Of a DNA stretch of 64,000 nucleotides, positions 1 through 9,335 are shown piece after piece. The notes under the pieces were generated by a model, which had not been told where the DNA came from, searched no databases, and saw nothing but the letters and a program-made list of their open reading frames with translations. The position numbers were made by a program, and so were the translations under genes. Position 1 is the first letter of the stretch. Each line of letters starts with the position of its first letter. The DNA comes from Xanthomonas codiaei (GTDB lineage: Bacteria > Pseudomonadota > Gammaproteobacteria > Xanthomonadales > Xanthomonadaceae), in the NCBI RefSeq assembly GCF_002939785.1, contig NZ_MDEC01000016.1, positions 1 through 64,000 of the forward strand. Reading direction: 5' to 3'.

Positions 1-80
1 CGAGAACCCGAGGCTCCAAACGCGACTCTCCGGAGCGATGCCACATTCCGCCCTGTCAGGCATCGTTGTTCAGACCTTCC

Positions 81-227
81 TTAGAGCGGCTAACAAAACG
101 TAGCGAGCGGTCGTCAGGTGGGTGCGGACGGCGCGGAGGAACCGCAGTGTACGCGTGGTACATGAGGATTCCGAGCACCGACCGCGCCCGCCTGGCGGCC
201 GCACAGTAGGTTTGCTAGCTGCTCTTA
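81..227. mobile_element. Candidate MITE-like element with imperfect terminal inverted repeats
   Basis: The left end (81-97) reads TTAGAGCGGCTAACAAA. The reverse complement of 211-227 reads TAAGAGCAGCTAGCAAA, matching it at 14 of 17 positions. The roughly 147 bases they enclose are GC-rich and carry no reading frame of note. Size, terminal repeats and lack of coding capacity fit a non-autonomous miniature element. A single similar end, GAGCGGCTAACGAAA, recurs near 26917. The element lies upstream of the first J-protein gene and could affect its expression. No transposase is present and no target duplication was convincing, so the call rests on the terminal repeats alone. Confidence 0.5.
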
Positions 228-364
228 CCAATTCATTCAAGTCCTATCCTCCCTGTAGGCAGCGCCGTAAAGTTTGGAAGCCACCGGCCGATAACGCGTG
301 ATTAGATCCAGGGGCAGGTCAGGATGGAATGCGATCACACCATCGAAGCAGCGGGACTGCAACG

Positions 365-2056
365 ATGAGCTGGGCAATGGAAGCGTTGGGTCTCACAGCG
401 GATGCTGATGCGCGCGCGATCAAGCGCGCGTACGCCGTGCGCCTGAAAACCACGCGTCCGGACGATGATCCGGCGGCATTCCAGCAACTGCACGAAACCT
501 ACCAGGCCGCATTGGCTTACGCAGCACGCACCGAACGAGCTGACAAAGACGATGCTGACGAAGCGCGTGCGGGCACGCAGACCGCCGCATCAACGGCGGA
601 AGCGCTACGAGGAGATCAGGCTCTGAGGAATCACGCACCGCGCTCGCTGGTTGCCTATATCCAGGACCCTGCCCTTGAGGCAGAGATCGAGCGCTGGCGG
701 GATGGCACGCACGTGCAGAACTGCGCGGCACGTATCCTGGCCGCAGCGCAAGACATGACCGACCAGAGCTTCTCCGCATGGTTGAGCGAACTACCAGAAT
801 GGTGGTCGCTGGAGCTGCGTCCGCAGATCGGCCACGCTCTCGCAGGCCTCATGAAAAACCGATGCATACCGATCACCGATGCGACGTTCGATCTGCTGAT
901 CACGAGTTTCGCAGATGATCCGGAGTCCGATGCCTCCCATGTGCTGTGGTCCGCGCGCTTGCTCGGTGTAGCTCTGGAACAGTCGCCAGACTCCTTCGAA
1001 CAGTGGATGCAGAGCTACGCTGACACGTGGTCAGACTACCAGCGCTTCATGATCGGCCTCCACATATCGCACGCGCTCGGTACTCAGCGCCCATCGCTAC
1101 GCTTGGCGACCATCGATACGCTAATGAAGGCCTTCGGTTGGCAGGCGCAGGAGGACGGTGACAACCTCGCCTGGCTTCATGCAGCACGCAGGACTGCGCG
1201 CAAGCAGGAACTAACGCTAAGGCGGGAGTCGGCGCTGGCACTCGATGGCGATGCTGAGATCCTGACCTACGAATTGGGAGCGGCTGGATGGGACGCGATG
1301 ACGCCGCAATGGGCAACCGCGCTGCGTTCACGACTAGCACGGCCACCCTCGCCATGGCGCTCCCTGGCGACCGCGCTACTACCGGCACGGCCTTCCTGGA
1401 TGTACCGCTTTTGCGGCATCGTGCAGCAATGGTTTCCACACCAGTTGCCCGAATCAGTGCACGCGGAGAATCTGCGTTTCTGGACACAGATCGGCAACCC
1501 GCAGCGCCCCCACGGACGTCAGCTGGGCCTGGCACTGGCGCGAGGACTTTGCGTCGCCGCCCTGCTTGCCATCGGTGCTAGCTTGTTGGCCGTCCTTTCT
1601 GCCGTTCATCCCGACACTGAGAGTGCTACTTGGGCGTTCTTGGACATTGGATGGGGTTTGGTAGGCTGGATTGCGTTGGTGCTCGTCCAGATGGGTGCAC
1701 ATTGGCAGGCGCGCAGACTCACGCCCGGCACGCACAAGCGCACTGCGCACCGTTGGTTATTGCCCGCGGCCATGACTGCAGGCATTGCCTGCACAGCGGG
1801 TGGATGGGGCAATGGCGTGGTGGGTGCGGCCATGGGCACTGCCTTGGCCCACATGGCGATTTACCGCGTCCTGGGCCGCATGGTTCCGCCACCGGCAGTC
1901 AAGGCGCCACAATCGCTCCTCATCTCGGGGATGATCGGGCTGGCATCGGCAGCCATGGGCGCAATCCTGTGGCCCGGATTGGCCGTCGCTCTAATACTCT
2001 GGCTCGTGTCGCTGGTCCAGGACGCGCAACACGACGATCTGTCCATTCTCAATTGA
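365..2056 (+). CDS. J-domain membrane protein (DjlB/DjlC-like partner of HscC), copy 1
   Basis: A 563-residue protein whose first 50 residues form a divergent J domain (LGLTADADARAIKRAYA, then a FQQLHETYQ helix). The J-loop tripeptide is R31-P32-D33 instead of the canonical HPD. The middle is soluble and helical, with a WSLE..QI..AL stretch shared with the second copy. From about residue 388 there are five or six hydrophobic segments, so it should sit in the inner membrane with the J domain in the cytoplasm. In E. coli the Hsp70 HscC works with the J-proteins DjlB and DjlC; the hscC-like gene 28 bases downstream argues for the same partnership. I chose the ATG at 365 because the J domain begins there; an in-frame ATG at 329 would add 12 unlikely residues. 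Confidence 0.85.
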   Translation: MSWAMEALGLTADADARAIKRAYAVRLKTTRPDDDPAAFQQLHETYQAALAYAARTERADKDDADEARAGTQTAASTAEALRGDQALRNHAPRSLVAYIQDPALEAEIERWRDGTHVQNCAARILAAAQDMTDQSFSAWLSELPEWWSLELRPQIGHALAGLMKNRCIPITDATFDLLITSFADDPESDASHVLWSARLLGVALEQSPDSFEQWMQSYADTWSDYQRFMIGLHISHALGTQRPSLRLATIDTLMKAFGWQAQEDGDNLAWLHAARRTARKQELTLRRESALALDGDAEILTYELGAAGWDAMTPQWATALRSRLARPPSPWRSLATALLPARPSWMYRFCGIVQQWFPHQLPESVHAENLRFWTQIGNPQRPHGRQLGLALARGLCVAALLAIGASLLAVLSAVHPDTESATWAFLDIGWGLVGWIALVLVQMGAHWQARRLTPGTHKRTAHRWLLPAAMTAGIACTAGGWGNGVVGAAMGTALAHMAIYRVLGRMVPPPAVKAPQSLLISGMIGLASAAMGAILWPGLAVALILWLVSLVQDAQHDDLSILN

Positions 2057-2084
2057 AGTTTCATAAACGCCCAGGGATTTCGTC

Positions 2085-3776
2085 ATGATCGTAGGTATCG
2101 ACCTCGGCACCACACACTCGCTGATCGGCGTACACGATGCCGAGGGTGGTCGGTTGTTCACCAATCCGCACGGCAGTCTGCTGACACCGTCGGTGATCAG
2201 CATCGGCGACGACGGCAGCCTATTAGTGGGCCAACCCGCCCGGGAGCGGCTGGTAACGCATCCACAGCACAGCGTTGCGGCGTTCAAACGCTGGATGGGA
2301 AGCCCGCGCGAGACCAAGCTGGATGCGCGCAGCTTCCGTCCCGAAGAACTATCGGCGCTGATCCTGCGCTCGTTGATCGCCGATGCCGAAGCGGCACTCG
2401 GCAGCAAGATCGAAGAAGCCGTCATCAGCGTGCCGGCGTACTTTTCCGATGCACAGCGCAAGGCCACGCGCGTGGCCGGCGAGCTGGCCGGCATCCGCGT
2501 CGAACGGCTGATCAACGAGCCTACCGCTGCCGCGCTGGCCTACGGGCTACAGGAACGTGGAGGCGAAGGCCGGGTGCTGGTGCTGGACCTGGGCGGTGGC
2601 ACGTTCGACGTGTCACTGCTGGAAATGTTCGATGGCGTGGTCGAAGTGCACGCCAGTGCTGGCGACAATTTCCTTGGCGGCGAGGATTTTCTTGAGGTAA
2701 TGGTGGAAGGCTTCTGTGCCGAGCATCGCCTCGATGCAGCCAAGCTTGCGCCCGGCGACAGTGCGCAGCTGCGCCGCCGTCTGGAACAACTCAAGCGCGA
2801 ACTGAGTACGCAGGCGCAAGGTGCCATCAACCTGAGCATGGCCGGACAGAGCTATGCCTGGGAGATCGACGAAGCGCGCTTTGCACAGCTGGCCGAGCCG
2901 TTGTTGCAGCGGATGCGCATTCCGATCGAGCGCGCCTTGCGCGATGCCAAGCTCAAACCGTCGGAGCTGGACGACATCGTGCTGGTCGGCGGTGCGGTGC
3001 GCATGCCGATGATCAGCCGCCTGGCCACGCGCATGCTTGGCCGCCTGCCGTTGCGTCACGTCAACCCGGATCATGCCATCGCGTTGGGGGCAGTCGTCGC
3101 CGCTGGCCTGAAGAGCCGCGACGAAAGCCTGCGCGAAGTGGTGCTCACCGATGTCTGCCCATACACCCTGGGCACCCAGGTCGCACGTCACGGCAACGAC
3201 GGCCAGGTGCGATCGGGCTACTTCCATCCCATCATCCCGCGCAACAGCGTGGTACCGGTGAGCCGCGAGGATCGCTTCTACCCGATCAACGAGCAGCAGA
3301 GCCAAGTCGTCATCGATGTCTACCAGGGTGAAAACCCAATGGTGGAAAAGAACATCAAACTGGGCGAAATACGCGTCCCCCTGGACCCCAGGCGCGCACG
3401 TAGCGAGCAAGGCGTGCTCACCCGCTTCACTTATGACGTCGACGGGCTGTTGCAGGTGGAGGTGATCGAAGATGCCACCGGCAGGCGTCACGAACTGGTG
3501 CTGGAACAGAACCCCGGGTTGCTCGATCGCGAAGAAATCGTGCGCCGGCTGCAAGCGCTGGAGGCGCTCAAAATACATCCTCGCGACCAGCAGCAAAACA
3601 TCGCGCTGATGGCACGTACCGAGCGCGTCTACGAGGAATACATCGACGCGCGCCATCTGGTGCAGCAGTGGATCGTGCAGTTCCGGGAGGTGCTCGAGAG
3701 CCAGGATCTGCGACGCATCGAACGCCACCGCGACGAACTTGCGCAGGCACTGGACGAACTGGAAGCACGCGCGTGA
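2085..3776 (+). CDS. hscC: Hsp70-family chaperone, HscC type
   Basis: A 563-residue Hsp70 paralogue. The actin-like ATPase domain shows phosphate-binding motif DLGTTHSLIG at residues 6-15, LDLGGGTFDVSLLE near residue 168 and VGGAVRMP near residue 305. A substrate-binding domain and a short helical lid follow. It is shorter than DnaK (about 640 residues), close to E. coli HscC (556), and lacks a C-terminal EEVD-like tail. It should be a cytoplasmic ATP-dependent chaperone with a narrow client range. It lies between two J-domain genes on the same strand: 28 bases after the first, and overlapping the second by four bases (GTGA). The three are therefore probably one operon. An unspecialised DnaK is less likely given the length and setting. 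Confidence 0.9.
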   Translation: MIVGIDLGTTHSLIGVHDAEGGRLFTNPHGSLLTPSVISIGDDGSLLVGQPARERLVTHPQHSVAAFKRWMGSPRETKLDARSFRPEELSALILRSLIADAEAALGSKIEEAVISVPAYFSDAQRKATRVAGELAGIRVERLINEPTAAALAYGLQERGGEGRVLVLDLGGGTFDVSLLEMFDGVVEVHASAGDNFLGGEDFLEVMVEGFCAEHRLDAAKLAPGDSAQLRRRLEQLKRELSTQAQGAINLSMAGQSYAWEIDEARFAQLAEPLLQRMRIPIERALRDAKLKPSELDDIVLVGGAVRMPMISRLATRMLGRLPLRHVNPDHAIALGAVVAAGLKSRDESLREVVLTDVCPYTLGTQVARHGNDGQVRSGYFHPIIPRNSVVPVSREDRFYPINEQQSQVVIDVYQGENPMVEKNIKLGEIRVPLDPRRARSEQGVLTRFTYDVDGLLQVEVIEDATGRRHELVLEQNPGLLDREEIVRRLQALEALKIHPRDQQQNIALMARTERVYEEYIDARHLVQQWIVQFREVLESQDLRRIERHRDELAQALDELEARA

Positions 3777-5305
3777 ATTGGGCGCTGGATGCGCTGGGGT
3801 TGGATGTCGATGCAGATGCACGTGCGATCAAGCGTGCGTACGCGGCACGCCTGAAGCTCACCCGCCCGGATGACGATCCGGCTGGCTTCCAGCAGCTGCA
3901 TGAGACCTACCAGGCAGCGCTTGCCTGGTCGCGCCACCGCGCCGAGATGGTGAACGCGAACGACTCCGCCCAATTGCCGAATGACGATACGCCAGAGCTT
4001 GCCGTCTTGCGCAACGACTCTGCCACCGTGCCCCCGCGGATCGCCGTTCCCGTACCGCCGCAGGTCCAGGCCATCGACACACGCCGGACCGAATCGCCTG
4101 AAATGACGCAGCTGGATGCAATCCCGCGCCCGGTCCCGACGATTGCTGCCGACTGGATCTCGCCGCCGCAGGTCCCGCAAGCCGCTGTCGATGTGCAGCA
4201 AGTGCAGCGACGCGTCTTGCAACAAGCCGGCGCGATACACCCGCAGGAACTGCAGCAGTGGCTAATGGCGCAACCGGAGTTATGGTCGCTGGAACACAAG
4301 TCGCAGATCAGTAGCGCCTTGCAGCACTCTTTATTGGCCGGCACTCACGCGCTTAGCGAAGACAACTACGATGTGCTGGCAGACTTCTTCGACTGGGAAC
4401 GCGCTCTGGATGCGCCAGACCCCTATTTGGTCGCATCCGCGCGTTTACAGATGCATCGACGTTGGCTGCTGCAACCGGAGGGGCACACTCAATTGGCTAT
4501 ACACCTGCAGCATCTTGGCGATGCATCAGCCAGCGTTCTGCAGGTGCGTAAGCTATTGGAATGGCTTGGGCCAGCCGAGTCCGAAGGCGCGGCCTTCGCT
4601 GCGTTGTTATGGCCTTGGCGCGCCAACCAGGTACGCCTTCTGCTTGATCTGATCGGCTATGTCCCAGACGGTAGGAAGCCACTACCACCGCTGGATCGGG
4701 AAAGCGCCCAGCGTTGGTATGTCGCCAGCCAACGGGACGTATTCAATCCGGTCATTGCCATATTGGGGCTGGCACGCAGTGCAATCGTCGGCACCGCAAT
4801 CTTTCTACTCTTCCTGCTGCTGGCGATGATCGATCACAATCCCTCGCCAGGAATGTCGCCGGTCTTGGAGGTCGGACTCTATGGCGCGGCCACGTGTATC
4901 GTTGGCTGGGCAACATGGTATTGCGTGATGTCGCTGCTGCGCTGGCAATGCCGGCCGGAGACAGATCCACGGCTGACACGTCCGCTGTTGCAACGGCTGT
5001 TCATCCCCGCCGTTGGCATGCTCGCGGGAGGCTTGATTTTCGTCGACCTGAAGCAGATGGCAACTTTTATTGCGCTGCCGCTGCTGCCGATCGCACTCCT
5101 GCGCTGGATACGCCGCGACAGAGTGACCTTCCAGTTTCAATGGAGCTGGGGATGGGCATGGGTGGCACTTCTCTGCACCAAGGCCGCCTTCATGGGATTC
5201 GGTTATCTGGTCCTCTACCCCCAAGCCGCGCTGCTGGGGACTGCGATCGCCTGGAGCGCAGACCTGATCTCGCAATGGAATGCGCGCAGAACCGCGGCGC
5301 ATTGA
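3773..5305 (+). CDS. J-domain membrane protein (DjlB/DjlC-like), copy 2
   Basis: A 510-residue paralogue of the first J-protein. It starts at a GTG that overlaps the hscC stop codon (GTGA). Residues 1-50 are almost identical to copy 1, including the variant loop R31-P32-D33 in place of HPD. A proline- and alanine-rich linker (about residues 70-130) is followed by a soluble segment with the shared W-SLE..QI..AL motif. Membrane segments run from about residue 322 to the end. The J domains also agree closely at the DNA level while the rest has diverged, as expected from a duplication under selection to keep the same Hsp70 contact. Longer frames reaching upstream to 3668 overlap hscC and are implausible. 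The gene ends convergent with tamB. Confidence 0.85.
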   Translation: MNWALDALGLDVDADARAIKRAYAARLKLTRPDDDPAGFQQLHETYQAALAWSRHRAEMVNANDSAQLPNDDTPELAVLRNDSATVPPRIAVPVPPQVQAIDTRRTESPEMTQLDAIPRPVPTIAADWISPPQVPQAAVDVQQVQRRVLQQAGAIHPQELQQWLMAQPELWSLEHKSQISSALQHSLLAGTHALSEDNYDVLADFFDWERALDAPDPYLVASARLQMHRRWLLQPEGHTQLAIHLQHLGDASASVLQVRKLLEWLGPAESEGAAFAALLWPWRANQVRLLLDLIGYVPDGRKPLPPLDRESAQRWYVASQRDVFNPVIAILGLARSAIVGTAIFLLFLLLAMIDHNPSPGMSPVLEVGLYGAATCIVGWATWYCVMSLLRWQCRPETDPRLTRPLLQRLFIPAVGMLAGGLIFVDLKQMATFIALPLLPIALLRWIRRDRVTFQFQWSWGWAWVALLCTKAAFMGFGYLVLYPQAALLGTAIAWSADLISQWNARRTAAH

Positions 5306-5330
5306 CCGACACTGCCGTGCATCGATGAGA

Positions 5331-5353
5331 GCCTGCCGTCTTGAACGGTAGGC
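5331..5353. terminator. Possible hairpin terminator between convergent genes
   Basis: The arms GCCTGCCGT and ACGGTAGGC pair with one G-T mismatch around a five-base loop. They lie between the convergent ends of the second J-protein gene and tamB. There is no T-tract, so an intrinsic terminator is only a guess. Confidence 0.3.
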
Positions 5354-5480
5354 GGGGGCAGCGTGGATGCTTGTGCTGGCACCGCTTCGCACCAGGCAAT
5401 CAATGGTTTCCGCACCATGCCGGCGGCAGTGCGCCGGGGCTTGGACGCACGGTACTGCCTCCGCGGCATTCACCGGCTAC

Positions 5481-8400
5481 CTACTTCTCCCGCCGCCAAT
5501 TGATCGACCCCTTGGTCTCCACCGTGCTGGATTCGGCCTCGATGTCGAAGCCGCGGCTGAGCAGGTATTTGAGCGTCAGCACCGAGCCGCTGCCGATCAT
5601 CGAGACGCCGTAGCCGACGTAGAGTTTGGGCGAGAGGTATTTGCCGAAGCCCACCACCGAGCCCAGGGTGCTGGATTGGCTGACGCCGGCGTCGTCCAGG
5701 CCGAGCTTGGCGCCGATCTGCGAGGCGATCAGGCTGCTGCCGGCCGATAGTGCGGCCGAGGCGGCGCTGACCTGCTGGGTCTCGTCGCTGCTGGCGGTGG
5801 ACAGGCCGCGGCCGAGCACCAGGTAGGACAACGCTTCGGATTGCGACATCGCCGGTTCCGACCACACATCGGCACGCGGGGATTCGGCGCGGCCGCTGAC
5901 GTCGATGCCGGCAGTGACGTCGCCGATCTTGCGTTCGGCACGCAGGCTCACGCGCGGGTCGGAGACGATGTTGTTGTTCCAGGTCAGCTGGCCGCGGGTG
6001 ATGGTCAGGTCCTGTCCATAGGCCTTGTAGCGGCCACGCACGTCCAGCCCGCCGTTGGCGGTCATTTCGCGGCCCGGGCGCGCGCGGATCTGCATCTGCC
6101 CGCTCAGTCCGCCCTTCAGGCCGAAGCCGCTCATGTTGACCTTGTCGCCGAGCACGATGGCCAGGTCCATATCCAGCGGCGAGGCCGGGGTTTCTTCCGG
6201 ATCCACCGGGTCCAGCACCACCACGTCCTCGGACACCGAGGTGCCGCGGTCCAGGCGTTCCAGGTCGATGTCGGCCTCGGGTACGGTGACCTTGCCGCGC
6301 AACTGCATGGTGTTGTCGGTGATGCCGAACTGCATGTCCGGGTTGGCAATGATGCGCAGTTCGCTGGTGTTGTAGGCCAGCACGTTGTCGCCGCGGATAT
6401 TCAGTAGCAGCGGCGTGCTGGTGCCGAACCACGACAGCCCGCCGTCGACGGTGAGCGTGCCCGGGCCGGACTTGGCCGAGGCGGTGATCTTGCCCGAGCC
6501 ATCCGGCAACGCGTCGAAGCGGCCCTTGCCTTCGCTCAACGTCAAACCCATCGAGGGATACTCGGCGGTGAAATCGCTCAGGGTGGCGTCGCCGCCCAGC
6601 AACGGCTTGTCGCGGGTACCGCGCAGGCTCACATGGCCTTCGACCAGACCCTTGGGCCGCACCACGTCGGCCACCACCAGCTCCAGCCAGTACAGCCGCG
6701 ACATATTGAGATACAGCTCGCCGTTGAGCGGGGCATAGGCATCCCAGCCGGTGTTGAACTTGGCATCGACGAAGCCGGCGCCCTGGAAGCCGATACCCAG
6801 CTTGGCCTGGATCTGCTGCTGGGTGAAATCGGCCTGCATGCTGAACTGGTCGTAGCGCAGCAACTCGCCACGATTGGGGTTGCCGGCCACCGCGGCGTAA
6901 CGGGTTTCGCCCAGGCGGATGCCGCCTTCGGGCGAAGCGATACGCAAGCTGCCTTCCCAGGCGTTGCCGCGCGGCTTGAAACTGCCGTCCAGCGTCAGTT
7001 CTCCACGCAGGTAGATCTGCCGGCCTTCCTGCTTGGGCAACCACGGCTGCACCAGCGACAGCGGCAGCGCGTCGCCATGCACCACCATGCCCTCGCGCGG
7101 CCAGTTGGCGCTGGCGCACAGCGCACCGCCGGTGGCGGCGCCCAGGCAGGTGTCGGACAGGGTGAAGGCCGCGCCGTCGGTGCTGAACTGTGCCGGCTGG
7201 CGCAATGCCCAGGCATCGCCCTTGGCTGGTGCGATCCGCAGCGTGGCGACCTGGCCCTGCCAACGCGCGCCGTTGCGTTTGACATCGCCCTGCAGCGCGA
7301 CGGCGGCCATGCTGTTGGCGATGTCGGCATCCAGGCGCAGCGCTTCCACCGCGCCGCGTGCCTGCACGCGCACGCTGTCCAGCACCACGCCGGCCTCGAT
7401 CGCGCTGCCCTGCAGGGCCAGCTGCCCGTCGCTGCCGCGCCACGGCAGCCGGCCGCGCAGGCTGAGGCTCTGCGCGCTGTAGGTGTTCCAGCGCAGGCCA
7501 TTGCCGGCGATGTCGGCGGTGATGTCCGGTGCATCGCGCCTGCCGCTGACCTGCAGCTGCCCGCGCACCACGCCGGTGGCCCCGGGCAGCACATCGTCCA
7601 GCTGCAAGGGCTGCAGCTGCGCGGCGATGTCCAGCTGGTCGCCGACCTTGCCCTTGGCGGTGATGCGGCTGGCGCCCAGCGCCAGTTGCAGCTCGCCCTC
7701 GCCCTGTTCGCCGCGCAGGGCGAACTTGCCATTGGCCGACAGCGCGCGCTGACGCAGCTGGCCGGTCAGGCTGGGGATGTTGGCAGTGGCCTCCAGGCCC
7801 GGCGACACGCCCCCGGCCGGCGCCGGCAGCTGACGGCCCTTGGAGGCGATCTTGCCGGACAGGTTGCCGTTCCAGCCCGGGACGAAATAGCCCGGGTCGA
7901 ACTTGGCCAATTGCGCGGCCAGGTCCCAGTGCAGTTCCGGCGTCCAGCCCACCTCGCCGGTCACCTCCAGCGCACCGCCCGGGGTGGTGGCCTGCACCTG
8001 CTTGAGCTGTGCGCGCTGATCGTTGCCGCGCGTGTCGAACATCAGCTTGGCCTGCTGCCCGTCGCGCTCCACCGTGGCGCGGCCGATCGCCGCCCACGCC
8101 TTCAAGGTGCCGGCCACGCCCAGCCGCGCCTGGCGCAGTTCCACCGGCACCAACGGCGCATCCGGCGTGGCCGGATCCAGAGTGGGAGTGAAGCGCAGGC
8201 CGCTGGCATTGACCGCGAAGCGAAAGCTCGGGTTCTGGGAGTCGCGGAAATCGGCGGTGCCGCGCAATTCGGTGCGGCCTTCGAAGGTGTCGATCACCAG
8301 CGGTTCGACGGTCAGCACCTGATCGACCAGGCTGATATGCGAGGGCTGCAAGGTCACGCTCAACTCGCCCTGTTTGACGCTGCCTTGCAGGTCGGCCTTG

Positions 8401-9335
8401 CCGCCCTTGCCGGAGGCCTGCAGGTTTAGTGCGATCGGCGTGGCCGGCGCGGCCGGCTCGCCATCGGCCGCCGGCATCAGTAGCGAGGTGTCCAGCGCCT
8501 CGGTCACCGCCTTGAAGGCCCAGGTTGGGTCGTCGCGGCCGGTGAAGACCAGGCTGGCCTGCAGCGGTGCCGGCGCCCGGCCGGCGATGGCCACTTCCAT
8601 CTTGTCCAAGTCCCCGCGTGCCACCAGCCCCAGGCTGGCCGGGGTGCGTCCGCGTGCGGCCGGCAGCACCGCCGTGGCGGTGAGATCGGCGCGGTAGTCG
8701 TCGCTGGGGACGTAGTCGCCATGCAGGCGGAAATCGCCCATATCGGTGTCGATTACCAGATCGCGCGTGCGCAGTTCGCCGGTGGCCACTTCCAGGCCAC
8801 CCTGCATCTTGCGCAGCACGATCATCGGCTGCTGCAACTGGGTGATACGCAGATTCTGTACATCGATCTTGTCGGCCTGGATCGCCAGCGGCACGGTGAT
8901 CTGCGGCAGGGAGTCGGGCCAGCTGGGCAGGGTGAACGGCTCCTCGCTCTTGCCCAGGTTCAAGCTCGCATTGCTGACCTGCACGGCGTCGAGCTGCAGC
9001 TTGCGGCCCAGCAGCGGGCGCAGGTCTGGCTCCAGATACACGCGCTCGGCGGTGAAGTGGATGTCCTGGTATTTGAAATCGACATTGCGCAGCGTCAGCG
9101 GGCCGGCGACCGGGCCCTCGACGCTGCCGTAGGTGAAACTGGCACCTACCGGCAGCCGCGCAACCACCTGCGCCAGCAAGACATCGCGCCCGGCCACGGT
9201 CTGCAGCAACCAATAGAGCGCAATCAGGGCCAGCAGCACCAGCCCCAGCACGGTCAGGCCCGAGCCCACCCAGAAGCGGCGCCGGCGGTAGAAACGTGGG
9301 CGGCGGGCGGCGGGCGGCGGCGTGGGCGCGCTCAC
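5481..9335 (-). CDS. tamB: TamB, inner-membrane bridge of the translocation and assembly module
   Basis: A 1284-residue protein with one N-terminal membrane anchor (about residues 18-45). A very long beta-rich periplasmic body of repeating short strands follows, then a C-terminal DUF490/TamB domain ending ...GSINWRREK. Length and layout match TamB of gammaproteobacteria (about 1260 residues). TamB is an AsmA-like bridge spanning the periplasm from the inner membrane to TamA. It supports outer-membrane protein insertion and, in E. coli, phospholipid traffic to the outer membrane. Its GTG start overlaps the tamA stop by four bases (GTGA), so the two are translationally coupled. Confidence 0.93.
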   Translation of the reverse strand: MSAPTPPPAARRPRFYRRRRFWVGSGLTVLGLVLLALIALYWLLQTVAGRDVLLAQVVARLPVGASFTYGSVEGPVAGPLTLRNVDFKYQDIHFTAERVYLEPDLRPLLGRKLQLDAVQVSNASLNLGKSEEPFTLPSWPDSLPQITVPLAIQADKIDVQNLRITQLQQPMIVLRKMQGGLEVATGELRTRDLVIDTDMGDFRLHGDYVPSDDYRADLTATAVLPAARGRTPASLGLVARGDLDKMEVAIAGRAPAPLQASLVFTGRDDPTWAFKAVTEALDTSLLMPAADGEPAAPATPIALNLQASGKGGKADLQGSVKQGELSVTLQPSHISLVDQVLTVEPLVIDTFEGRTELRGTADFRDSQNPSFRFAVNASGLRFTPTLDPATPDAPLVPVELRQARLGVAGTLKAWAAIGRATVERDGQQAKLMFDTRGNDQRAQLKQVQATTPGGALEVTGEVGWTPELHWDLAAQLAKFDPGYFVPGWNGNLSGKIASKGRQLPAPAGGVSPGLEATANIPSLTGQLRQRALSANGKFALRGEQGEGELQLALGASRITAKGKVGDQLDIAAQLQPLQLDDVLPGATGVVRGQLQVSGRRDAPDITADIAGNGLRWNTYSAQSLSLRGRLPWRGSDGQLALQGSAIEAGVVLDSVRVQARGAVEALRLDADIANSMAAVALQGDVKRNGARWQGQVATLRIAPAKGDAWALRQPAQFSTDGAAFTLSDTCLGAATGGALCASANWPREGMVVHGDALPLSLVQPWLPKQEGRQIYLRGELTLDGSFKPRGNAWEGSLRIASPEGGIRLGETRYAAVAGNPNRGELLRYDQFSMQADFTQQQIQAKLGIGFQGAGFVDAKFNTGWDAYAPLNGELYLNMSRLYWLELVVADVVRPKGLVEGHVSLRGTRDKPLLGGDATLSDFTAEYPSMGLTLSEGKGRFDALPDGSGKITASAKSGPGTLTVDGGLSWFGTSTPLLLNIRGDNVLAYNTSELRIIANPDMQFGITDNTMQLRGKVTVPEADIDLERLDRGTSVSEDVVVLDPVDPEETPASPLDMDLAIVLGDKVNMSGFGLKGGLSGQMQIRARPGREMTANGGLDVRGRYKAYGQDLTITRGQLTWNNNIVSDPRVSLRAERKIGDVTAGIDVSGRAESPRADVWSEPAMSQSEALSYLVLGRGLSTASSDETQQVSAASAALSAGSSLIASQIGAKLGLDDAGVSQSSTLGSVVGFGKYLSPKLYVGYGVSMIGSGSVLTLKYLLSRGFDIEAESSTVETKGSINWRREK

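Noticed and set aside
6633-8429. A 598-codon plus-strand frame opposite tamB
   Set aside because: Antisense shadow with Gln/His/Ala-rich composition and no domain.
5470-9213. A very long minus-strand frame of 1247 codons, almost complete over tamB in another phase
   Set aside because: Its translation is rich in Arg, Gly and Ala with no domain, as expected from a shadow of a high-GC gene. The tamB frame has the membrane anchor and the DUF490 domain.
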